A program made the position numbers and the translations under genes. The notes beneath the pieces are model-generated. The model was not told the DNA's origin, did not search any database, and worked only from the letters and a program-made list of their open reading frames with translations. A DNA stretch of 64,000 nucleotides, taken from Colletes latitarsis. Its lineage: Eukaryota; Arthropoda; Insecta; Hymenoptera; Colletidae. Positions 28,001 through 41,464 of the stretch are shown in pieces. The DNA is taken from NCBI RefSeq assembly GCF_051014445.1, contig NC_135134.1:5919672-5983671 (forward strand), read 5' to 3'. How positions within the stretch are numbered: the first letter of the stretch is position 1; the number at the start of each line of letters is the position of its first letter.

Positions 28001-31000
28001 TCACGTAGTACTGTGGTACCACACTGAAACAGTCGAATAAACCTGGGTTCGATCAATATTATAGATGATAACGCATCTTAGGTCTGGGTTAGGGCTAGGA
28101 TTTGCCCTCATCAGACCAATACTTTCGCATTCCTCACATACTTGTTGAACAGATCCTGGGTTATTTCTAGTTTGTATCACGTAGTAAATTGGTACCACCC
28201 CGAAACAGTCGATTAATCCTGGTCTCGAACAGTATTTTATTGGATAACGCATGTTAGGTCTGGGTGAGGCCTCGGATTTGCCCTCATCAGACTCATACTT
28301 TCGCATATTTGTCATACTTGTTGGCCAGATCCTTGGATTTCTCTGGATTGGATCACGTAGTAATGTGGTACCACACTGAAAGAGTTAATTAAACCTGGAT
28401 ACGAACAATATTTTAGAGGATACACCATGTTAGATCTAGGTGAGGCCTGGGATTTGCCCTCATCAGACTCAACTTTCGCGTGTTTCACACACTTGTTGAA
28501 CAGATCCTGGGTTTTTTCTGGTATGGATCACCTAGTAATGTGGTACCACACTGAAACAGTCAATTAAACCTGGTTTCGATCAATATTTTAGAGGATAACG
28601 CAAGTTATGTCTGGGATAGGTCTGGGATTTGCCCTCATCAGGCTCATTCTTTCGCATTCTTCACATACTTCTTGAACAGATCCTGGGATTTTTTCTGGTT
28701 TGGATCACGTAGTAATGTGGTACCACACTAAAACAGTCGATTAAACCTGGTTTCGATCAATATTTTTGAGGATAACTCATGTTAGGTCTGGGTTAGGTCT
28801 GGGATTTGGCCTTATCAGGGTCATACTTTCGCATATTTCTCATGCTTGATGGCCAGATTCTGGGCTTTTTCTGGTTTGGATCACGTAGTACTGTGGTACC
28901 ACACTGAAACAGTCCATTAAACCTGGTTTCGATCAATATTTTAGAGTATGACGCATGTTACATCTTGGTAAGGTCTAGGATTTGCCCTCATCAGTTTCAT
29001 ACATTCGCATTCTTCACATACTTCTTGAACAGATCCTGGGCTTTTTCTGGATTGGATTACGTAGTAATGTGGTACCACACTAAAACAGACAATTAAACCT
29101 GGTTTCCATCAATAGTTTAGAGGATAACGCAAGTTATGTCTGGGATAGGTCTGGGATTTGCCCTCATCAGGCTCATACTTTCGCGTTTTTCACATACTTG
29201 TTGAACAGATCCTCGGTTTTTTCTGGTATGGATCACGTAGTAATGTGGTACCACACTGAAACAGTCGATTAAACCCGGTTTTGATCAATGTTTTAGAGGA
29301 TAACGCAAGTTAGGTCAAGGTTAGGCCTGGAATTTGCTCTCATCAGACTCATACTTTCGCATTCTTCACATACTTGTTGAACAGATCCTGGGCTTTTTCT
29401 GGATTGGATTACGTAGTAATGTGGTACCACACTAAAACAGACAATTAAACCTGGTTTCCATCAATAGTTTAGAGGATAACGCATGTTAGGTCTGGGTTAG
29501 GGCTAGGATTTGCCCTCATCAGGCTCATACTTTCGCATATTTCTCATACCTGTTAGCCAGATCCGTTGCTTTTTCTGGATTGCATCACATACTGATGTAG
29601 TACCACACTGAAACTGTCAATTATACCTGGTCTCGATAAATATTTTAGAGGATAACTCATGTTAGGTCAAGGTTAGGCCTGGGATTTGCCCTCATCACAC
29701 TCATACTTTCGCATCCTTCACATACTTGTTGAACAGATCCTTGGTATTTTATGGTTTGGATCAGGTAGTAATGTAGTACCACACTGAAACAGTCGATTAA
29801 ACCTGGTTTCGATCTATATTTTAGAGGATAACGCATGTTAGGTCTGGGCTAGGTCCAGGATTTGCCCGCATCTGGCTCATACTTTCGCATATTTCTCATA
29901 CTTGTTGGCCAGATCCTGGGCTTTCTCTGGTTTGGATCACGTAGTAAAGTGGTACCACTCTGAAACAGTCGAATAAACCTGGGTTCGATCAATATTATAG
30001 ATGATAACGCATGTTAGGTCTGGGTTAGGGCTAGGATTTGCCCTCATCAGACCAATACTTTCGCATTCCTCGCATACTTGTTGAACAGATCCTGGGTTAT
30101 TTCTAGTTTGTATCACGTAGTAAATTGGTACCACCCTGAAACAGTCGACTAATCCTGGTCTCGAACAGTATTTTATTGGATAACGCATGTTAGGTCTGGG
30201 TGAGGCCTCGGATTTGCCCTCATCAGACTCATACTTTCGCATATTTGTCATACCTGTTGGCCAGATCCTTGGACTTTTCTGGATTGGATCACGTAGTAAT
30301 GTGGTACCACACTGAAGCAGTTAATTAAACCTGGATACGAACAATATTTTAGAGGATACACCATGTTAGATCTAGGTTAGGCCTGGGATTTGCCCTCATC
30401 AGACTCAACTTTCGCATGTTTCACATACTTGTTGTACAGATCCTGGGTTTTTTCTGTTTTGAATCACGTGGTAATGTGGTACCACACTGAAACAGTCCAT
30501 GAAACCCAGGCTCTGTCAATATTTTAAAGGATATCGCATGTTATGTCTAGGTTAGGTCTAGGAATTGCCCTCATCAGTCTCATACTTTCGCATTCTTCAC
30601 ATACTTCTTGAACAGATCCTGGGTTTTTTCTGGATTCGATTACGTAGTAATGTGGTACCACACTGAAGCAGACCATTAATCCTGGTTTCGATTATTATTT
30701 TAGAGCATAACACATGTTAGGTCTAGGTTAGGTCTGGGATCTGCCCTCATCAGGGTCATACTTTCGCAGTTTTAACATACATGTTGACCTGATCGATGGT
30801 TTTTTCTGCTTTAGATCACGTAGCAAAGTGGTACCACACTGAAACAGTCCATTAAACCTGGTTTCGATCAATATTTTAGAGGATTTCGCATATTAGGTCT
30901 AGGTTAGGCCTGGGATTTGCTCTCATCAGGCTCGTACTTTCGCATATGTCTCATACTTGATGGCCAGATCCTGGGCTTTTTCTGGTTTGGATCACGTAGT

Positions 31001-32410
31001 ACTGTGGTACCACACTGAAACAGTCCATTAAACCTGGTTTCGATCAATATTTTAGAGTATGACGCATGTTATGTCTTGGTAAGGTCTAGGATTTGCCCTC
31101 ATCAGTTTCATACATTCGCGTTCTTCACATACTTCTTGAACAGATCCTGGGCTTTTTCTGGATTGGATTACGTAGTAATGTGGTACCACACTGAAACAGT
31201 CAATTAAACCTGGTTTCCATCAATGTTTTAGAGGATAACGCAATTTAGGTCTGGGATAGGTCGGGGATTTGCCCTCATCCGGCTCATACTTTCGCATATT
31301 TCTCATACTTGTTGGCCAGATCCTGGGCTTTTTCTGGTTTGGATCACGTAGTAATGTGGTACCACTCTGAAACAGTCGAAGAAACCTGGGTTCGATCTAT
31401 ATTATAGATGATAACGCATGTTAGGTCTGGGTTAGGTCTAGGATTTGCCCTCATCAGACCAATACTTTCGCATTCCTCACATACTTGTTGAACAGATCCT
31501 GGGTTATTTCTAGTTTGTATCATGTAGTAAATTGGTACCACCCTGAAACAGTCGATTAATCCTGGTCTCGATCTATATTTTAGAGGATAACGCATGTTAG
31601 GTCTGGGTTAGGTCCAGGAATTGCCCGCATCTGGCTCATACTTTCGCATATTTGTCATACTTGTTGGCCAGATCCTTGGATTTTTCTGGATTGGATCACG
31701 TAGTACTGTGGTACCACACTGAAACAGTCGAATAAACCTGGGTTCGATCAATATTATAGATGATAACGCATCTTAGGTCTGGGTTAGGGCTAGGATTTGC
31801 CCTCATCAGACCAATACTTTCGCATTCCTCACATACTTGTTGAACAGATCCTGGGTTATTTCTAGTTTGTATCACGTAGTAAATTGGTACCACCCCGAAA
31901 CAGTCGATTAATCCTGGTCTCGAACAGTATTTTATTGGATAACGCATGTTAGGTCTGGGTGAGGCCTCGGATTTGCCCTCATCAGACTCATACTTTCGCA
32001 TATTTGTCATACTTGTTGGCCAGATCCTTGGATTTCTCTGGATTGGATCACGTAGTAATGTGGTACCACACTGAAAGAGTTAATTAAACCTGGATACGAA
32101 CAATATTTTAGAGGATACACCATGTTAGATCTAGGTGAGGCCTGGGATTTGCCCTCATCAGACTCAACTTTCGCGTGTTTCACACACTTGTTGAACAGAT
32201 CCTGGGTTTTTTCTGGTATGGATCACCTAGTAATGTGGTACCACACTGAAACAGTCAATTAAACCTGGTTTCGATCAATATTTTAGAGGATAACGCAAGT
32301 TATGTCTGGGATAGGTCTGGGATTTGCCCTCATCAGGCTCATTCTTTCGCATTCTTCACATACTTCTTGAACAGATCCTGGGATTTTTTCTGGTTTGGAT
32401 CACGTAGTAA
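25021..32410. repeat. Tandem pair of a 3,695-bp (21-monomer) higher-order unit
   Basis: Bases 25021-28715 recur at 28716-32410 with only scattered differences, for example GCCATC/GCCCTC near 25467 and GTGGTACC/GTAGTACC near 26080. Several landmarks share the offset 3,695, one base short of 21 x 176. The near identity, against clear divergence between monomers inside one unit, marks a recent tandem duplication, if it is not an assembly artefact. Confidence 0.85.
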
Positions 32411-35400
32411 TGTGGTACCACACTAAAACAGTCGATTAAACCTGGTTTCGATCAATATTTTTGAGGATAACGCATGTTATGTCTGGGTTAGGTCTGGGAT
32501 TTGGCCTTATCAGGGTCATACTTTCCCATATTTCTCATGCTTGATGGCCAGATTCTGGGCTTTTTCCTGTTTGGATCGCGTAGTACTGTGGTACCACACT
32601 GAAACAGTCCATTTAACCTGGTTTCCATCAATATTTTAGAGGATAACGCAAGTTTTGTCTGGGATAGGTCTGGGGTTTGCCCTCATCAGGCACATACTTT
32701 CGCGTTTTTCACATACTTGTTGAACAGATCCTGGGTTTTTTCTGGTATGGATCACGTAGTAATGTGGTACCACACTGAGACATTCGATTAAACCCGGTTT
32801 CGATCAATGTTTTAGAGGATAACGCAAGTTAGGTCTGGGATAGGTCGGGGATTTGCCCTCGTCAGGCACATACTTTCGCTTATTTCTCATACTTCATCGC
32901 TAGATCCTGAGCTTTTTCTGGATTGGATCACGTAGTAATGTGGTACCACACTGAAGCAGACCATTAAACCAGGTATCGATCAATAATTTAGAGGATAACG
33001 CAAGTTAGGTCTGGGATAGGTCTGGGATTTGCCCTGATCAGGCTCGTACTTTCACGTTTTTCACACACTTGTTGAACAGATCCTGGGTTTCTTCTGGTTT
33101 GGCTCACGTAGTAATGTGGTACCACACTGAAGCAGACCATTAAACCTGGTTTCGATCAATATTTTAGAGGATTACGCATGTTAGGTCTAGGTTAGGCCTG
33201 GGATTTGCCCTCATCAGGGTCATACTTTCGCAGTTTTAACATACATGTTGACCTGATCGATGGTTTTTTCTGCTTTCGATCACGTAGCAAGGTGGTACCA
33301 CACTGAAACAGTCAATTAAACCTGGTTTCGATCAATATTTCATAGGATAACGCAAGTTAGGTCTGGGATAGGTCTGGGATCTGCCCTCATCAGGGTCATA
33401 TTTTCGCGTTTTTCACATACTTGTTGAACAGATCCCTGGCTTTTTCTGGTTTGAATCACGTACTAATGTGGTACCACACTGAAAGAGTCCATTAAACCAG
33501 GTTTCGATCAATATTTTAGAGGATCACGCATGTTAGGTCTAGGTTAGGCCTGGGATTTGCTCTCATCAGGCTCGTACTTTCGCATATTCCTCATACTTGA
33601 TGGCCAGATTCTGGGCTTTTTCTGGTTTTGATCACGTAGTACTGTGGTACCACACTGAAACAGTCCATTAAACCTGGTTTCGATCAATATTTTAGAGTAT
33701 GACGCATGTTATGTCTTGGTAAGGTCTAGGATTTGCCCTCATCAGTTTCATACATTCGCATTCTTCACATACTTCTTGAACAGATCCTGGGCTTTTTCTG
33801 GATTGGATTACGTAGTAATGTGGTACCACACTGAAACAGTCAATTAAACCTGGTTTCCATCAATATTTTAGAGGATAACGCAAGTTATGTCTGGGATAGG
33901 TCTGGGATTTGCTCTCATCAGACTCATACTTTCGCATTCTTCACATACTTGTTGAACAGCTCCTGGGCTTTTTTCTGGTTTGGATCACGTAGTAATGTGG
34001 TACCACACTAAAACAGTCGATTAAACCTGGTTTCGATCAATATTTTTGAGGATAACGCATGTTAGGTCTGGGTTAGGTCTGGGATTTGGCTTTATCAGGG
34101 TCATACTTTCGCATATTTCTCATGCTTGATGGCCAGATTCTGGGCTTTTTCTGGTTTGGATCACGTAGTACTGTGGTACCACACTGAAACAGTCCATTAA
34201 ACCTGGTTTCGATCAATATTTTAGAGTATGACGCATGTTATATCTTGGTAAGGTCTAGGATTTGCCCTCATCAGTTTCATACATTCGCATTCTTCACATA
34301 CTTCTTGAACAGATCCTGGGCTTTTTCTGGATTGGATTACGTAGTAATGTGGTACCACACTAAAACAGACAATTAAACCTGGTTTCCATCAATAGTTTAG
34401 AGGATAACGCAAGTTATGTCTGGGATAGGTCTGGGATTTGCCCTCATCAGGCTCATACTTTCGCGTTTTTCACATACTTGTTGAACAGATCCTCGGTTTT
34501 TTCTGGTTTGGATCACGTAGTACTGTGGTACCACACTGAAACAGTCGATTAAACCTGGTTTCGACCTGTATTTTAGAGGTTAACGCATGTTTGGTCTAGG
34601 TTTCGTCTGGGATTTGCTCTCATCAGGCTCATACATTCGCATATTTCTCAAACTCGTTGGCCAGATTCTGTGCTTTCACTGGTTTGGATAACGTAGTAAT
34701 ATGGTACCACCCTGAAACTGTCAATTCAACCTGGTCTCGATAAATATTTTAGAGGATAACTCGTGTTAGGTCTGGGTTAGGGCTAGGATTTGCCCTCATC
34801 AGGCTCATACTTTCGCATATTTCTCATACCTGTTAGCCAGATCCGTTGCTTTTTCTGGATTGCATCACATACTGATGTAGTACCACACTGAAACAGTCAA
34901 TTCAACCTGGTCTCGATAAATATTTTAGATGATAACGCATGTTAGGTCTGGGTTAGGCCTGGGATTTGCCCTCATCAGACTCATACTTTCGCATATTTCT
35001 CATACTTGATGGCCAGATCCTGGGTTTTTTTCTGGTCTGGATCACGTAGTAATGTGGTACCACACTGAAACAGTCGATTAAACCTGGTCACGATCAACAT
35101 TTTAGAGGATAACGCCGGTTAGGGCTCGGTTAGGTGTGGGATTATGCCCTCATCAGGCTCATACTTTCGCGTTTTTCACATACTTATTGAACAGATCCTG
35201 GGCTTTTTTCTGGTTTGGATCACGTAGTAATGTGGTACCACACTAAAACAGTCGATTAAACCTGGTTTCGATCAATATTTTTGAGGATAACGCATGTTAG
35301 GTCTGGGTTAGGTCTGGGATTTGCCCTCATCAGGCTCATTCTTTCGCATTCTTCACATACTTCTTGAACAGATCCTGGGATTTTTTCTGGTTTGGATCAC

Positions 35401-37441
35401 TTAGTAATGTGGTACCACACTAAAACAGTCAATTAAACCTGGTTTCGATCAATATTTTGGAGGATAACGCAAGTTATGTCTGGGATAGGTCTGGGATTTG
35501 CCCTCATCAGGCTCATTCTTTCGCATTCTTCACATACTTCTTGAACAGATCCTGGGATTTTTTCTGGTTTGGATCACTTAGAAATGTGGTACCACACTAA
35601 AACAGTCGATTGAACCTGGTTTCGATCAATATTTTTGAGGATAACGCAAGTTATGTCTGGTATAGGTCTGGGATTTGCCCTCATCAGGCTCATACTTTCG
35701 CATATTTCTCATACTTGTTGGCCAGATCCTGGGCTTTTTCTGGTTTGGATCACGTAGTAATGTGGTACCACTCTGAAACAGTCGAATAAACCTGGGTTCG
35801 ATCTATATTATAGATGATAACGCATGTTAGGTCTGGGTTAGGGCTAGGGTTTGCCCTCATCAGACCAATACTTTCGCATTCCTCACATACCTGTTGAACA
35901 GATCCTGGGTTATTTCTAGTTTGTATCACGTAGTAAATTGGTACCACCCTGAAACAGTCGATTAATCCTGGTCTCGATCTATATTTTAGAGGATAACGCA
36001 TGTTAGGTCTGGGTTAGGTCCAGGATTTGCCCGCATCTGACTCATACTTTCGCATATTTGTCATACTTGTTGGCCAGATCCTTGGGTTTTTCTGGATTGG
36101 ACCACGTAGTAATGTGGTACCACACTGAAACAGTCGAATAAACCTGGGTTCGATCAATATTATAGATGATAACGCATGTTAGGTCTAGGTTAGGGCTAGG
36201 ATTTGCCCTCATCAGACCAATACTTTCGAATTCCTCACATACTTGTTAAACAGATCCTGGGTTATTTCTAGTTTGTATCACGTAGTAAATTGGTACCACC
36301 CTGAAACAGTCGAGTAATCCTGGTCTCGAACAGTATTTTACTGGATAACGCATGTTAGGTCTGGGTGAGGCCTCGGATTTGCCCTCATCAGACTCATACT
36401 TTCGCATATTTGTCATTCTTGTTGGCCAGATCCTTGGATTTCTCTGGATTGGATCACGTAGTAATGTGGTACCACACTGAAACAGTTAATTAAACCTGGA
36501 TACGAACAATAATTTAGAGGATACACCATGTTCGATCTAGGTTAGGCCTGGGATTTGCCCTCATCAGGGTCATATTTTCACGTTTTTCACACACTTGTTG
36601 AACAGGTCCTGGGTTTTTTGTGGTTTAGATCACGTAGTAATGTGGTACCACACTGAAGCAGTCCACTAAACCTGGTTTCGATCAATATTTTCAACAACAG
36701 CGCATGTTATGTCTAGGTTTGTCCTGGGATTTGCCCTCATCAGACTCATACTTTCGTGTTTTTCACATACCTGTTGAACAGATCCATGCCTTTTTCTGGT
36801 TTGGATCAGGTAGTAATGTGGGTACCACACTGAAACAGTTGATTAAACCTGGTATCGATCAATATTTTAGAGGATAACGCAAGTTATGTCTGGGATAGGT
36901 CTGGGATTTGCCCTCATCAGCCTCATACTTCCGCATTCTTCACATACCTGTTGAACAGATCCATGACTTTTTCTGGTTTGGATCACGTAGTAACGTGGTA
37001 CCACACTGAAGCAGTCCACTAAACCTGGTTTCGATCAATATTTTAGAGGATAAGGCATGTTATGTCTAGGTTAGGCCTGGGATTTGCCCCCAACGGGCTC
37101 ATACTTTCGCATATTTCTCATACTTCATGGCTAGATCCTGGGCTAATTCTGGATTGGATCACGTAGCAATGTGGTACCACACTGAAACGGTCAATTAAAC
37201 CTGGTTTCGATCAATATTCTAGAGGATAACGCAAGTTATGTCTGGGATAGGTGTGGGATTTGCCCTCATCAGGCTCATACTTTCGCGTTTTTCACATACT
37301 TGTAGAACAGATCCTGGGCTTTTTCTGGTTTGGATCACGCAGTAATGTGGTACCACCCCGAAACATTCAATTAAACCTGGTCTTGATAAATATTTTAGGG
37401 GGTAACGCATGTTAGGTGTGGGTTAGGTCTAGGATTTGCCC

Positions 37442-37525
37442 TTCCCCTCTGGGGCTGTGTCCGGCCAGGTGTCCGGCGCAGTACGGGGCGTTGCGACCCC
37501 GACGTACCTGATGCTAATCACACCG
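37442..37525 (+). mobile_element. 84-bp relic resembling the 5' end of an R1-type element (copy 1)
   Basis: A GC-rich block unlike the satellite replaces about 125 bp of a monomer between ATTTGCCC and TATTTTAGAGG; the next palindrome follows after 311 bp rather than 352. Read on the plus strand it parallels the sense 5' end of the full-length element (52381-52304): shared GGGGCTG, GCAGTACGGG, CGA-CCC, GTACC and CACACCGTA occur in the same order at similar spacing. It can form the same hairpins: CCCC-TCT-GGGG at 37444-37454, and GTAC-GGGG...CCCC-GAC-GTAC at 37481-37507. Most likely a deleted remnant of a related but distinct element in the opposite orientation. A chance match or a separate non-autonomous element is less likely. 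Confidence 0.65.
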
Positions 37526-40500
37526 TATTTTAGAGGATAACGCATGTTAGGTCTGGGTTAGGTCTAGGATTTGCCCTCATCAGTGTCATACTTTCGCATT
37601 CTTCACATGTTTGTTGAACAGATCCTGGGCTTTTTCTGGTTTGGATCGCGCAGTAATGTGGTACCACCCCGAAACATTCAATTAAACCTAGTCTCGGTCA
37701 ATATTTTAGAGGATAACGCAAGTTATGTCTGGGATAGGTGTGGGATTTGCCCTCATCAGGATCATACTTTCACATTTTTCGCTTACTAGTTGGACCGATC
37801 CCGGGCTTTTTCTGGTTTGGATCATGTGGTAAAGTGGTATCACACTGAAATAGTCCTTTAAACTTGGTTTCGATCAATAGCTTAGAGGATAACTTATGTT
37901 AGGTCAAGGTTAGGCCTGGGATTTGCTCTCATCAGACTCAAACTTTCGCATTCTTCACATACTTGTTGAACAGCTCCTGGGTTTTTTCTGGTGTGGATCA
38001 GGTAGTAATGTGGTACCACACTGAAACAGTCGATTAAACCTGGTTTCGATCAATATTTTAGAGGATTACGCATGTTAGGTCTAGGTTAGGCCTGGGATTT
38101 GCCCTCATCAGGGTCATACTTTCGCAGTTTTAACATACATGTTGACCTGATCGATGGTTTTTTCTGCTTTCGATCACGTAGCAAGGTGGTACCACACTGA
38201 AACAGTCAATTAAACCTGGTTTCGATCAATATTTCATAGGATAACGCAAGTTTGGTCTGGGATAGGTCTGGGATCTGCCCTCATCAGGATCATATTTTCG
38301 CGTTTTTCACATACTTGTTGAACAGATCCCTGGCTTTTTCTGGTTTGAATCACGTACTAATGTGGTACCACACTGAAAGAGTCCATTAAACCAGGTTTCG
38401 ATCAATATTTTAGAGGATCACGCATGTTAGGTCTAGGTTAGGCCTGGGATTTGCTCTCATCAGGCTCGTACTTTCGCATATTCCTCATACTTGATGGCCA
38501 GATTCTGGGCTTTTTCTGGATTTGATCACGTAGTACTGTGGTACCACACTGAAACAGTCCATTAAACCTGGTTTCGATCAATATTTTAGAGTATGACGCA
38601 TGTTATGTCTTGGTAAGGTCTAGGATTTGCCCTCATCAGTTTCATACATTCGCATTCTTCACATACTTCTTGAACAGATCCTGGGTTTTTTCTGGATTGG
38701 ATTACGTAGTAATGTGGTACCACACTGAAACAGTCAATTAAACCTGGTTTCCATCAATATTTTAGAGGATAACGCAAGTTATGTCTGGGATAGGTCTGGG
38801 ATTTGCCCTCATCAGGCTCATATTTTCGAGTTTTTCACATACTTGTTGAACAGATCGAGGGTTTTTTCTGGTTTGCATCACGTAGTAATGTGGTACCACA
38901 CTGAAACAGTCGATTAAACCTGGTTTCGATCAATATTTTGGAGGATAACGCAAGTTATGTCTGGGATAGGTCTGGGATTTGCCCTCATCAGGCTCATTCT
39001 TTCGCATTCTTCACATACTTCTTGAACAGATCCTGGGATTTTTTCTGGTTTGGATCACTTAGAAATGTGGTACCACACTAAAACAGTCGATTAAACCTGG
39101 TTTCGATCAATATTTTTGAGGATAACGCAAGTTATGTCTGGTATAGGTCTGGGATTTGCCCTCATCAGGCTCATACTTTCGCGTTTTTCACATACTTATT
39201 GAACAGATCCTGGGCTTTTTTCTGGTTTGGATCACGTAGTAATGTGGTACCACACTAAAACAGTCGATTAAACCTGGTTTCGATCAATATTTTTGAGGAT
39301 AACGCATGTTAGGTCTGGGTTAGGTCTGGGATTTGGCCTTATCAGGGTCATACTTTCGCATATTTCTCATGCTTGATGGCCAGATTCTGGGCTTTTTCTG
39401 GTTTGGATCACGTAGTACTGTGGTACCACACTGAAACAGTCCATTAAACCTGGTTTCGATCAATATTTTAGAGTATGACGCATGTTATATCTTGGTAAGG
39501 TCTAGGATTTGCCCTCATCAGTTTCATACATTCGCATTCTTCACATACTTCTTGAACAGATCCTGGGCTTTTTCTGGATTGGATTACGTAGTAATGTGGT
39601 ACCACACTAAAACAGACAATTAAACCTGGTTTCCATCAATAGTTTAGAGGATAACGCAAGTGATGTCTGGGATAGGTCTGGGATTTGACCTCATCAGGCT
39701 CATACTTTCGCGTTTTTCACATACTTGTTGAACAGATCCTCGGTTTTTTCTGGTTTGCATCACATACTGATGTAGTACCACACTGAAACAGACAATTCAA
39801 CCTGGTCTCGATAAATATTTTAGATGATAACGCATGTTAGGTCTGGGTTAGGCCTGGGATTTGCCCTCATCAGACTCATACTTTCGCATATTTCTCATAC
39901 TTGATGGCCAGATCCTGGGTTTTTTTCTGGTCTGGATCACGTAGTAATGTGGTACCACACTGAAACAGTCGATTAAACCTGGTCACGATCAACATTTTAG
40001 AGGATAACGCCGGTTAGGGCTCGGTTAGGTGTGGGATTATGCCCTCATCAGGCTCATACTTTCGCATATTTCTCGTACCTGTTAGCCAGATACGTTGCTT
40101 TTTCTGGATTCGATCACATACTGATGCAGTACCACACTGAAACTGTCAATTATACCTGGTCTCGATAAATATTTTAGAGGATAACTCATGTTAGGTCAAG
40201 GTTAGGCCTGGGATTTGCCCTCATCACACTCATACTTTCGCATCCTTCACATACTTGTTGAACAGATCCTTGGTATTTTATGGTTTGGATCAGGTAGTAA
40301 TGTGGTACCACACTGAAACAGTCGATTAAACCTGGTTCGATCTATATTTTAGAGGATAACGCATGTTAGGTCTGGGCTAGGTCCAGGATTTGCCCGCATC
40401 TGGCTCATACTTTCGCATATTTCTCATACTTGTTGGCCAGATCCTGGGCTTTCTCTGGTTTGGATCACGTAGTAAAGTGGTACCACTCTGAAACAGTCGA

Positions 40501-40530
40501 ATAAACCTGGGTTCGATCAATATTATAGAT

Positions 40531-41464
40531 GATAACGCATGTTAGGTCTGGGTTAGGGCTAGGATTTGCCCTCATCAGACCAATACTTTCGCATTCCTCG
40601 CATACTTGTTGAACAGATCCTGGGTTATTTCTAGTTTGTATCACGTAGTAAATTGGTACAACCCTGAAACAGTCGACTAATCCTGGTCTCGAACAGTATT
40701 TTATTGGATAACGCATGTTAGGTCTGGGTGAGGCCTCGGATTTGCCCTCATCAGACTCATACTTTCGCATATTTGTCATACTTGTTGGTCAGATCCTTGG
40801 ACTTTTCTGGATTGGATCACGTAGTAATGTGGTACCACACTGAAGCAGTTAATTAAACCTGGATACGAACAATATTTTAGAGGATACACCATGTTAGATC
40901 TAGGTTAGGCCTGGGATTTGCCCTCATCAGACTCATACTTTCGCATCCTTCACATACTTGTTGAACAGATCCTTTGTATTTTATGGTTTGGATCAGGTAG
41001 TAATGTGGTACCACACTGAAACAGTCGATTAAACCTGGTTCGATCTATATTTTAGAGGATAACGCATGTTAGGTCTGGGTTAGGGCTAGGATTTGCCCTC
41101 ATCAGACCAATACTTTCGCATTCCTCGCATACTTGTTGAACAGATCCTGGGTTATTTCTAGTTTGTATCACGTAGTAAATTGGTACAACCCTGAAACAGT
41201 CGACTAATCCTGGTCTCGAACAGTATTTTATTGGATAACGCATGTTAGGTCTGGGTGAGGCCTCGGATTTGCCCTCATCAGACTCATACTTTCGCATATT
41301 TGTCATACTTGTTGGTCAGATCCTTGGACTTTTCTGGATTGGATCACGTAGTAATGTGGTACCACACTGAAGCAGTTAATTAAACCTGGATACGAACAAT
41401 ATTTTAGAGGATACACCATGTTAGATCTAGGTTAGGCCTGGGATTTGCCCTCATCAGACTCAAC
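40531..41464. repeat. 527-bp (3-monomer) tandem duplication
   Basis: The block starting at 40531 recurs at 41058, three monomers minus one base. Both copies carry the unusual GGTACAACC variant of the normally palindromic motif, supporting direct local duplication. Confidence 0.7.
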
